DNA of 21,032 nt from a virus, in IMG/VR virus record IMGVR_UViG_3300007559_000029, positions 1-21,032 of that record; one strand, 5' to 3'. Below the pieces are notes generated by a model that ran no database searches, was not told the origin of the DNA, and worked only from the letters and a program-made list of their open reading frames with translations. Shown piece after piece: positions 1 through 6,944 of the stretch. The position numbers and the translations under genes are program-made. Every line of letters starts with the position of its first letter. Within the stretch, counting starts at the first letter, position 1.

Positions 1-287
1 CATCCAATTTCAAATAAAGGATTATAGCTTGGAGATACCATTGGTAAATCTAAAGGTACAACCATTCCGTTATAGTCCCCATGAGTTCCAATGTCTGTGT
101 TTCTAATTAGATCTTCATCTTCTTCGTTTAATTCTACTTCTCCATTCTCATAAGCTTCTCTAGCTTCTGTAAATAAGTTAACAAATGCTTCAGAAGAATA
201 ACGGTATATGTTTTCATGTAGAGTTAAACCGTTATCGATGTGGTACTGTAAGCTTGGTAATCCTACTATTTCTCGTAGTTTAATCAT
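1..287 (-). CDS. Conserved phage protein of unknown function (N-terminal part, runs off window)
   Basis: An open frame on the minus strand begins with ATG at 287-285 and stays open to the window edge, giving about 95 residues (start MIKLREIVGLPSLQYHIDNG). It is acidic, with a run of Glu/Asp around residues 50-60, then a DIGTHGDYNGMVVPLDLPM stretch. The start overlaps the stop of the GIY-YIG gene by 8 nt, as expected for translationally coupled late genes, and codon use matches the neighbours. The pattern of a helical acidic segment followed by a 'DIG...VPLD.P' stretch resembles conserved hypothetical proteins that I recall from T4-like marine phages, but I cannot name a function. The C-terminus is missing because the window ends. 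Confidence 0.8.
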   Translation of the reverse strand, partial: MIKLREIVGLPSLQYHIDNGLTLHENIYRYSSEAFVNLFTEAREAYENGEVELNEEDEDLIRNTDIGTHGDYNGMVVPLDLPMVSPSYNPLFEIG

Positions 288-726
288 CTGTATCAGGTGT
301 TATAAAGTCTTTTCTATAAAATTTTCCGAGGACGTTATCGTTAATATAATTGTTTCTATATTCAAGTACCTCTTTAATAAATAGGTATTTAGTCTCATAA
401 TATGTAAGAAGTTTCTTTGATCTAACAAAACATAAGATTTGTTTAGTAAATTCTTCTTGCTTACCTTCTTTTATAAGGCCAACTATCTCTGCATGAGACC
501 CGAAATAGGTTTTCCAATCTGATTCTTTGACTATCTTTCGCTTTCTTTTCTGATCGGTTAGCGGAGGTAAAGTCCTGTTAAAATATAGTACTTTTTTTCC
601 TATATATTTTCTCCCTGTTGGAGTATGTGTTACTTCGTAAATAAAGCCAAAAGTGCCCTCAGGCATATCACTCATTTCAGTGATAATTCGGCCATCGTAA
701 ATCCATGACGGCATAGTAATTCCCAT
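280..726 (-). CDS. GIY-YIG family endonuclease-like protein
   Basis: 148 residues. The GIY-YIG signature is visible near the N-terminus as GFIY (27-30) and KYIG (40-43), with the usual spacing. It is followed by basic residues K44/K45 and R51, a basic loop (KRKRK, 60-64), the DWKTYFGS block (70-77) and a candidate catalytic Glu in YYETKY (E111). In known GIY-YIG nucleases these elements form a small alpha/beta core that cuts DNA with a divalent metal. Standalone phage members include Seg-like homing enzymes and uncharacterised nucleases; the 'W..Y.GS' and 'NDN.LGKF.RKDF' features fit a conserved standalone phage subfamily. No separate DNA-binding domain is visible, so it may not be a homing enzyme. 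An internal Met5 (MPSWIYDG) is an alternative start. It is the second-last gene of the late block, overlapping the next gene by 8 nt. Confidence 0.8.
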   Translation of the reverse strand: MGITMPSWIYDGRIITEMSDMPEGTFGFIYEVTHTPTGRKYIGKKVLYFNRTLPPLTDQKRKRKIVKESDWKTYFGSHAEIVGLIKEGKQEEFTKQILCFVRSKKLLTYYETKYLFIKEVLEYRNNYINDNVLGKFYRKDFITPDTDD

Positions 727-751
727 TTAGTTAAAGATTAAGTTACGAAAT

Positions 752-1369
752 TTAAGTACGAATAACAACTGATCCGGAAAAGCTTCCGGCAAATGTTATT
801 TTTAGAGTATCAACTCCTGTACTTTGAATACCGGCTGGTATTACTGTATCGTAGATTCCTGGTGCTGTATATTGATAAGCTTGTACAGTTGGGAATCTAT
901 TATTAAGACTATGTGTTACTTCTAGTAGTGTTGTAGCTCCTCCTATTGCATGAGCATAAAATGATCCAGAGAATCCAGATAATTGTACAGAGCTTGAAAT
1001 AGTACCGTTAGGTAAAGCAGCGATTACACCGTTTATAAATTGGCTATCTCCTACATTTAAAGTAATTGTTCTTGAGGTAGTTAAGTCCCCGCCTCCTAGT
1101 ACTCCTCCTATACCAGAAAAAGTTACTGCGCTATGGTCAATATGCCTATTACTGGTATAATTTGTAGTAGCGTTATGATCTATCTGAATTGATCCAGATA
1201 TTATTACTGGTTTATTTTTTACGTTTGTAAACTCTACATACGAAGCTGTAGTAATACCTGTTAGTCCTGATCCGTTTCCATAAAAAGATCCTGAGAATCC
1301 TCTTGATGCGGAGATAGAGCCGTCAGGTAAATATACTGAACCTGTAAGTAAAGAATATAATTGAGGCAT
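752..1369 (-). CDS. Putative tail fibre / receptor-facing structural protein
   Basis: 205 residues, rich in Ser, Gly and Thr. Typical fibre motifs are present: SGSFYGNGSGLTGI near residue 30, LGGGDLTTSRTITLN near residue 95, and a C-terminal part (from about 150) with VTHSLNNRFPTVQAYQY and VIPAGIQS, ending in a beta-strand-like ITFAGSFSGSVVI. The last part resembles the C-terminal tip found at the end of many phage fibres. It lacks the MAIT...ALT.(E).D.N. N-terminus of the two genes upstream. It starts one base after the stop of the preceding fibre gene, so the two are probably translated together. Location at the distal end of the fibre cluster suggests a tip or accessory fibre; the receptor is unknown. 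No enzymatic motif is seen. Confidence 0.65.
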   Translation of the reverse strand: MPQLYSLLTGSVYLPDGSISASRGFSGSFYGNGSGLTGITTASYVEFTNVKNKPVIISGSIQIDHNATTNYTSNRHIDHSAVTFSGIGGVLGGGDLTTSRTITLNVGDSQFINGVIAALPNGTISSSVQLSGFSGSFYAHAIGGATTLLEVTHSLNNRFPTVQAYQYTAPGIYDTVIPAGIQSTGVDTLKITFAGSFSGSVVIRT

Positions 1370-1370
1370 A

Positions 1371-1988
1371 TTAGCTAATTCTTATCTGAATAAAGTTGCC
1401 ATTTCTATATAACCCTCCTAACGGTACACCGTTTGATGCTGCTGCATTATCGTTTGCAAAGTTAAGGCTTTGAGAAACTTCTGATAGTACTACATATCCG
1501 TTTACAACATTTATAGCGGTTCCGTTGTGGTAGCATCCAAATGTAGATGAACCTGAAACTTGTAAATTTCCTACTACAGTATGTGTATCGTCAAAACTAT
1601 TACCCCATTTAGTAGACCCGCTTTGAAAGATTACTGAAGATGAAGTAAAAGAAGTGTGTATTTGTTCTGCTTGTAATGTACCTTTAATGACTAAAGATCC
1701 GGTTATTTCGGTATTAGCACTTATTATAAACTTATCTGCTCTATAATCGTACTTCAAATCATTAGATCCTATATTTACAGACCCGCTTCTATATATAATT
1801 TGTGTATCACTAGCAACACCTCCTACTGGAGCTATATTGATAGACTGTACATTATTACTACTAGCAGAGGTAAATAACGATATAACTTGCCCGCTAAAAG
1901 AGGATGAGTAAATAAAGCTCCTGAAGTTGTTATCTACTTCTGTATGGGTTAAAGCACCACCCTTTACGCTTCTTAATGTTATTGCCAT
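1371..1988 (-). CDS. Putative tail fibre protein, paralogue of the S74 fibre without chaperone domain
   Basis: 205 residues. The N-terminus (MAITLRSVKGGALTHTEVDN) closely matches that of the next-upstream gene (MAITFRANKGEALTYKEMDT). The middle ITGSL...Q..HT.F...SV...SGSTKWG....D.H.V.G block is also shared, so the two genes look like tandem duplicates. The 'ALT..E.D.N' N-terminal motif is common in fibre proteins of T4-like environmental phages and is likely an attachment region. This copy ends after about 60 further residues (ending FIQIRIS) and has no S74 self-cleaving chaperone. It sits 2 nt after the stop of the S74 fibre gene. Role as a shorter fibre or fibre adaptor is inferred from motifs and position only. 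Confidence 0.65.
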   Translation of the reverse strand: MAITLRSVKGGALTHTEVDNNFRSFIYSSSFSGQVISLFTSASSNNVQSINIAPVGGVASDTQIIYRSGSVNIGSNDLKYDYRADKFIISANTEITGSLVIKGTLQAEQIHTSFTSSSVIFQSGSTKWGNSFDDTHTVVGNLQVSGSSTFGCYHNGTAINVVNGYVVLSEVSQSLNFANDNAAASNGVPLGGLYRNGNFIQIRIS

Positions 1989-1990
1989 TT

Positions 1991-3052
1991 CTATTTATTT
2001 TCTAATTGTGCTACTCTCTCTTGTAAATTTTGTATCAATATATTCTGGGCTTTTACAGCTTCGAGTAGAACAGCTGTTATTGCATTATAATCAACACTTA
2101 AGTAACCTTCCTCATCACTATGAACAGCGTCCGGAAGGACTGCTTTTACTTCTTGAGCAATAGTTCCTACACCGGGTATATCGTTCCAGTCATTACGTGT
2201 ATAAGTGTATCCTCCTATCGCATCAATGATATCTAGACTACCTTGTATAGGTTGTATATTATCCTTTAATCGTGCGTCAGAGAAGGCTAAAATGTTTCTT
2301 GAAGCTTGTATTTGCCCTATAACATGTAAATCGTATTGAGGATTCTTTGTATTAATACCAAAGCTTCCGGAACTAATGTAATGCTGTCTAACGCAGCTAG
2401 AATTTACTCGTAAGCTTCCAGTCATTTCGTGGTTACTATTACAGTCAACTCCGAATCTAGTATTACCTTTTACTGTGAATGGTCCTTGTAATGTTAAACT
2501 TCCTGTGATATTTAAACTACCTGTTACATCGTGGAAGTCATTTGTAGTATCTCCCCACTTCGTAGATCCACTTTCATAAACTACTGAAGCATTAACAAAT
2601 TCAGTATGAAATTCTTGTGCTGTTATTCTTCCAAATATTACAGCATCTCCTGTTACAGTTAAGGAACCGGTTATGATTGCATTACCGTTAATATCTAAAG
2701 GTGCATTAATTCTAGATGTTGCTGACTTCTTAATACCTACATACCCGTTTACTGGGTTAAATAAGAAATCTGGAGCACCTGCTTGTAAGCTTTGACTTGC
2801 GTATTGAACTGATCCGTTAATAGATCTACTTCCGGTTGCATGTAAAGGTATTTGATGCGCAGCTAGGTTCCAAGGTATTAAGGTACTGCCTGTATAAAAT
2901 AGAGTAGCAAAGTTTACAGTTGTTCTTGTGGCAGAATTTGCTACCCAAGATTCTTTTGTTAAAGAGCTAGAATAGAAATAGGAACCTAAGTTGGTGTCCA
3001 TTTCTTTATAGGTTAATGCTTCTCCTTTATTTGCTCTAAATGTTATAGCCAT
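1991..3052 (-). CDS. Tail fibre protein with C-terminal S74 intramolecular chaperone/peptidase
   Basis: 353 residues. Residues 1-30 carry the MAIT..ALT.KEMDTN attachment-like motif; residues about 100-250 contain repeated ITGSL and SGSTKWG segments typical of a beta-rich shaft. Residues 258-353 form a Peptidase_S74 domain: SDARLKDNI (258-266), then GVGTIAQEV, VLPDAV, LSVDYNAITAVLLEAVKAQ, and a terminal coiled coil. In the K1F endosialidase family a Ser-Lys dyad spaced five residues apart (S911, K916) releases the chaperone after trimer folding; Ser258 and Lys263 have that spacing here. So the fibre probably trimerises using this domain and then cleaves itself just before Ser258. The leader is A-rich (nine As directly before ATG) with no Shine-Dalgarno sequence. 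Confidence 0.85.
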   Translation of the reverse strand: MAITFRANKGEALTYKEMDTNLGSYFYSSSLTKESWVANSATRTTVNFATLFYTGSTLIPWNLAAHQIPLHATGSRSINGSVQYASQSLQAGAPDFLFNPVNGYVGIKKSATSRINAPLDINGNAIITGSLTVTGDAVIFGRITAQEFHTEFVNASVVYESGSTKWGDTTNDFHDVTGSLNITGSLTLQGPFTVKGNTRFGVDCNSNHEMTGSLRVNSSCVRQHYISSGSFGINTKNPQYDLHVIGQIQASRNILAFSDARLKDNIQPIQGSLDIIDAIGGYTYTRNDWNDIPGVGTIAQEVKAVLPDAVHSDEEGYLSVDYNAITAVLLEAVKAQNILIQNLQERVAQLENK

Positions 3053-3065
3053 TTTTTTTTATTAT

Positions 3066-4145
3066 TTACATGTCAATTTTTACAACGAAAGTCATATCGT
3101 TATATAGTGACTTTCTAGTTGGTTGTGCTAGCTTTCCTACTGCTATTAACTCGTCTGCATCATTGTAGAGTCCTACACTTGTTAGGTATGGACTAAATGT
3201 ACTTCCTGTTACGTTAGGTAGTATATCTCCAAATGAGCCGGTTAATGCACTCGGGTTATGGGTAAAGTTCATTTCTGAATCTCTAACCTTGCAGTACATA
3301 TTATATGTATAAATAGGGTGGTTAGATTTCCAGTGAAGGTTTGGATTGAGATAAAAACTATTATATATTTCTACAATTTCTGGATCAGTTAAAATAACTT
3401 GGCCGTGGCTATAAACGATATCTCCTATAATTCTAACTGGAGCACAAGGTTCTGAACCTGAACCTGACATTATTAATCTACCTTCTCCATCGTCTACAAT
3501 TTCAACTCTATGTTGTCCATCAGGTGAATCAATATATTCGCCACCTGCTGTAGAAGTTTCTAGTACATAAGTACCTTCGTCAAGTATATAATCACAAGCA
3601 ATTTTTCTTACAGATCCAAATAAAGTTTCGAAAGTCTGTATATAGTCGTTTTGACCTATCTCATCTGTTACATAACCATCATTAACGTAGTTATCTTTAG
3701 CTCCGTTTGGTTTTAATATAAAAGAAAAGGGTACAATATTAGTTCCAAAAACTTCTTGTGGTACTGAAAATACGCTTATCTCTTGAACGTTATGTAGGTC
3801 TCTAGATTCACTTAAATGTAGAGTAGTCTCTAGGTAGTTATCAAATGATCCACTAAATGTAGAGTCTTGAACCTTACCGCTATAGTATAAATTATGTATA
3901 CTTTTATAAACTATCTGCTTATGTCTTTCTTGAACTTGCTGGGAAGGTATTGTTGCATATTGATATAAGTCTTCATCGTTCAAAAAGTATTCTGTTGAAC
4001 CTGAAAGTCCTATAAATTTATCTATAGAGTACTCATTTGTTGACTTAAAACCACGAAGCAAGCTCCCGCTTGTATGCCAATGCTTACGAGCGTCGTGTAC
4101 TGTTACGTAGACATCTTGCCTGTTTAGTTTTTTGTATGTACTCAT
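3066..4145 (-). CDS. Phage structural protein, paralogue of the following upstream gene at its C-terminus
   Basis: 359 residues, beta-rich composition with many SGS and TGS motifs. The last 75 residues (MNFTHNPSALTGSFGDILPN, then YLTSVGLYNDADELIAVGKL and a terminal VVKIDM) match the end of the neighbouring protein encoded at 4149-5168, showing a shared C-terminal domain. The N-terminal parts differ: this one has a MSTYKKLNRQDVYVTVHDAR start and a long acidic middle. The arrangement suggests two related baseplate or tail-sheath-proximal structural proteins with a common docking domain. I recall similar 'GLYND...LLAVAKLS.P' ends in structural proteins of T4-like marine phages, but no specific function is known to me. 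It begins 3 nt after the preceding gene. Confidence 0.65.
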   Translation of the reverse strand: MSTYKKLNRQDVYVTVHDARKHWHTSGSLLRGFKSTNEYSIDKFIGLSGSTEYFLNDEDLYQYATIPSQQVQERHKQIVYKSIHNLYYSGKVQDSTFSGSFDNYLETTLHLSESRDLHNVQEISVFSVPQEVFGTNIVPFSFILKPNGAKDNYVNDGYVTDEIGQNDYIQTFETLFGSVRKIACDYILDEGTYVLETSTAGGEYIDSPDGQHRVEIVDDGEGRLIMSGSGSEPCAPVRIIGDIVYSHGQVILTDPEIVEIYNSFYLNPNLHWKSNHPIYTYNMYCKVRDSEMNFTHNPSALTGSFGDILPNVTGSTFSPYLTSVGLYNDADELIAVGKLAQPTRKSLYNDMTFVVKIDM

Positions 4146-4148
4146 TCA

Positions 4149-5168
4149 TTAATAGTCAAGCTTGATTCTAACTAGAGCCTCTTTTGTAAAGTCTTTTAAT
4201 AATGGTCTAGATAATTTAGCTACTGCTAAAAGATCGTTATTATCATTATACAAACCTACACCTGTAATATAAGACTGTGGAGTATTGATCATAACATTGT
4301 GTCTGATTTCTCCTGATCCTGATAGTAAAGATGGGTTAGTAGAGTAGTTAAATTCTGCGTTTCTTGCTCGTACGAATATAAAGTTAGATGAAATAGTTTC
4401 TTCAGAGTTTAATCTAAAGTGCTTACCTTTTGATAAAGCTAAGAATAACTTTTTAAGATTTAATGCTGAGTTGTTAGCAGTTCTTGTTGTACCTAATGCT
4501 ATTCCTCCTCCTGTTACGAAGGGAAGGTCTAATGCTTTACCGTTAAGTATTACTATACCTACATCAGGTAAGAACTTACCGTAAGAGCCTGATACTGAGT
4601 ATCCGTTAGCGTTAGCTGTTGTATCTACAGTACCTCCTGAGCCTGCTACAAGTTCAAATACTCGACCTGAATCAGTAAATGTAGTTGTTGCGACAGCTCT
4701 ACTATTATCTGTTAATGTAATTTTGTTAGCTCCACTTCCGCTTAATATTAATGTTAGAGTTCCTGGGAGTAGTTTTTCTTTGTATCTTGCTCTATCTACT
4801 GCTATAACATAGAAGTGGTCAGCTGTTTCTCCTCCAAATGTAAATTCAGACTCTTCATCACCTAGTACTAAGTTTCTATACTGTCCGTAGATAGTAGAAG
4901 ATGGGGACTTTCCAGTCACACTAGCATTATATTGTAGTGTTCCGCCTCCTTGTTTGTCAGCATAAGCAATTGAAAATTGACTTGCTGCTGTTGAATCTGT
5001 TGATGCAGTATTAAATACGTTATAATAATAGTCCCCAGAAGTACTTGATACTTGTGTTGAACTAGTGTAGAAAGCAGTTAAGTTTATTACGTTGTTAGTC
5101 CATAATGGAGCTGTTACCGATTCAGCACTTACTACTATATCTTCTTGGTCAAATCTTTTAAATGACAT
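4149..5168 (-). CDS. Phage structural protein with shared 'GLYND' C-terminal domain
   Basis: 339 residues. The start MSFKRFDQEDIVVSAESVTA parallels the N-terminus of the next gene in form (basic/Arg-Gln-Asp then beta strands). Residues about 265-339 (AEFNYSTNPSLLSGSGEIRH, then YITGVGLYNDNNDLLAVAKL and VRIKLDY) are clearly homologous to the C-terminus of the 3066-4145 product. The centre is Ser/Thr/Gly-rich and beta-like (GSGANKITLTDNSRAVATTT). No enzyme motif is visible. It lies between a conserved baseplate-associated protein (5171-5827) and its paralogue, with gaps of 2-3 nt, so co-translation is likely. Structural role is inferred from context and composition. Confidence 0.65.
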   Translation of the reverse strand: MSFKRFDQEDIVVSAESVTAPLWTNNVINLTAFYTSSTQVSSTSGDYYYNVFNTASTDSTAASQFSIAYADKQGGGTLQYNASVTGKSPSSTIYGQYRNLVLGDEESEFTFGGETADHFYVIAVDRARYKEKLLPGTLTLILSGSGANKITLTDNSRAVATTTFTDSGRVFELVAGSGGTVDTTANANGYSVSGSYGKFLPDVGIVILNGKALDLPFVTGGGIALGTTRTANNSALNLKKLFLALSKGKHFRLNSEETISSNFIFVRARNAEFNYSTNPSLLSGSGEIRHNVMINTPQSYITGVGLYNDNNDLLAVAKLSRPLLKDFTKEALVRIKLDY

Positions 5169-5170
5169 AA

Positions 5171-5827
5171 TTAGTTAGTTTTTGTAATGGTTACTGGAAT
5201 TGTTAATCTCGCTCCTGAATCACGACCAATAATTGTTATAGTGGTCTGAAGTGTTAATCTTGTTCCGAATAAAGTGTTTATTGTTGTTGAAGTCAAGTTA
5301 ATTGAAGTACCGATAACTGTCTTAGAAACATTTGTTCCTATAGTAGTACCTGTATTTAATCTAATTGCTTCTTCTGAGTTGATACCTACTCCGTTAAATG
5401 TATTAAGTACTCTAACATCTGCAATTGTAGCTGTATACCCTCCTGCTTCGTATGTTGTAGTTGCACCTAAGTAGTTCAATGTCTGTGGAGTAATCGCAAG
5501 AGAAGCTCCTTGTTTTAAACGAATAGATGAGAATCCTAAATCTAGTACTGGAAGTTTTGAAGTACCTCTTGGTAGAGTTGTTAACTTATACTTCATAATC
5601 TGATTTTCATCAGGGAAAGCTTCTAATAAAGGCATATTTTCTATAGCTTCTCCATAATATACAGAACCGGAAGGATGTTGAGGATTGTACAAAGTGTAAT
5701 CAATCTCATCGTCAGCAAGAGCAAATTGTGTAATTTTGAAAGAACCGTCTCCTCTTGCTAAGAGCTCTCTTCCCTTTTTAGTTAGTATCGCATCTACTGT
5801 TACGATTGAATTGTCTAAATATCCCAT
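5171..5827 (-). CDS. Conserved T4-like phage structural protein (unknown role)
   Basis: 218 residues. The N-terminal half is well conserved in pattern with a family I recognise from T4-like marine phages: MGYLDNSIVTVDAILTKKGR, then ITQFALADDEIDY, YNPQHPSGSVYYG and ENMPLLEAFPDENQIMKYKL. The second half is Thr/Ile-rich and repetitive (TGTTIGTNVSKTVIGTSINL), like a beta-structured extension. The start is preceded by an AAACAAAA leader without Shine-Dalgarno sequence. The position between the large tail protein group and the paralogous structural pair suggests a virion component of the baseplate or tail, but the exact role is unknown. Confidence 0.7.
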   Translation of the reverse strand: MGYLDNSIVTVDAILTKKGRELLARGDGSFKITQFALADDEIDYTLYNPQHPSGSVYYGEAIENMPLLEAFPDENQIMKYKLTTLPRGTSKLPVLDLGFSSIRLKQGASLAITPQTLNYLGATTTYEAGGYTATIADVRVLNTFNGVGINSEEAIRLNTGTTIGTNVSKTVIGTSINLTSTTINTLFGTRLTLQTTITIIGRDSGARLTIPVTITKTN

Positions 5828-5871
5828 TTTTGTTTAAATTATATAATATAAATATCAGCTGTTATAATATT

Positions 5872-6897
5872 CTAGGTTTGGGTTCTAATAATAGTTCCTA
5901 AGTTATTAGTTGAATGCATTTTATCTTCATCTATAGAGTAAATATCTCTATTTGAAATCCTTACAAATCTATTTCCCTCTTCTAAGTATAGTAAGTTAGG
6001 TGCTGCAGGGAATGACTTATTTCCCCCATATACTCTAGTCTTTCCTCCGGCTATAGTATTTGTAACTTGTGGTGTAAAGTAAACCTGCTGTATTTGTCTA
6101 TCTGATAGGTTAACTCCTTTTATTTTTGTAAAGTTAGATCCTGAAGGGTGTAAGCTAGCTCTAATTGAAACTAAACCTAAAGCCGGGTCATTACCTGGTA
6201 CGCTTCCTGAGTTTAGTTTTGAACCAACATATCTAGCATTAATAATTCCTGCTGTTGTATAGTTACTATCTTGAATTTCAGCCGGTGTTGCTTGGTTTAA
6301 TAATATCTGTGGTAAATTAGTAGGCTCTATCGGATCTTCATTTCTGTCTACCTGTTGTATATAATTAGCTTTTCGTAGTACCGTTGCATTACTTAATATT
6401 GGGTTATCTGAACTATTATTAAATACTGTGGATATGTAGGGGTTAAATATAATTTCAGAAGGTATCTGTACGTATTGAATGTAGTGGAATTGTGGATCGA
6501 CAGTACTGTCAAATGCAGTCCAATTAATACCATCACCTAATGGTATGTTATTAGCGCCAAATTGACTCTTTTCTAGAAAGACTGGTTGTAGTCTTATAAA
6601 GAAATAATTTGATCTCCTTACTCTTTCTATAATATTAGCTGTTATATTCTTTTTACCATTTATATCTCCTGCATTAGAATATTTAAAAGTAATATTTTCG
6701 GCCTGTAATATAGTCTGCTGTAAATCAATATTTTGAGCAATATACCTAAAAGGTATTGTCATGCCTGTAAAGGCTACTCTACCTAAAGTTAAATCAGCAT
6801 AAGATCTACCTGTTACCACACTGCTACTATAGAAAACGTTTATGTTGTCTGAAAATGTAGCGCTTGGGTCAATATTGATAAAGTCTAATTCTGTCAC
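5872..6897 (-). CDS. Putative baseplate/tail structural protein, GTG start
   Basis: 341 residues, no recognised enzyme motif. The frame opens with GTG at 6897-6895 (product begins TELDFINIDPSATFSDNINV after the start residue); no in-frame ATG lies nearby and the next Met is about 45 residues in, so GTG is the best start. The leader is A/T-rich (AATTATAATAAAAA). Composition is beta-rich with many Asn and aromatic residues. Size and order (after a ~1000-residue protein that follows gp6) recall T4 gene 8 (334 residues), but I see no sequence similarity to gp8 and do not assign it. It is separated by 44-47 nt AT-rich gaps from both neighbours, the widest gaps inside the structural block. Confidence 0.6.
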   Translation of the reverse strand: MTELDFINIDPSATFSDNINVFYSSSVVTGRSYADLTLGRVAFTGMTIPFRYIAQNIDLQQTILQAENITFKYSNAGDINGKKNITANIIERVRRSNYFFIRLQPVFLEKSQFGANNIPLGDGINWTAFDSTVDPQFHYIQYVQIPSEIIFNPYISTVFNNSSDNPILSNATVLRKANYIQQVDRNEDPIEPTNLPQILLNQATPAEIQDSNYTTAGIINARYVGSKLNSGSVPGNDPALGLVSIRASLHPSGSNFTKIKGVNLSDRQIQQVYFTPQVTNTIAGGKTRVYGGNKSFPAAPNLLYLEEGNRFVRISNRDIYSIDEDKMHSTNNLGTIIRTQT

Positions 6898-6944
6898 TTT
6901 TTATTATAATTAGTTAAGTATAGTAGTATTTAATGCTTTTAGTG

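Noticed and set aside
3308-3315. Plus-strand TATAAATA inside the structural gene (also at 5847-5854 and 17102-17109)
   Set aside because: These point away from any plus-strand gene and lie within or between minus-strand coding regions. About three chance copies are expected in DNA of this composition.
5872-6897. Assignment as T4 gp8
   Set aside because: Length (341 versus 334) and order fit, but no sequence similarity to gp8 could be seen.
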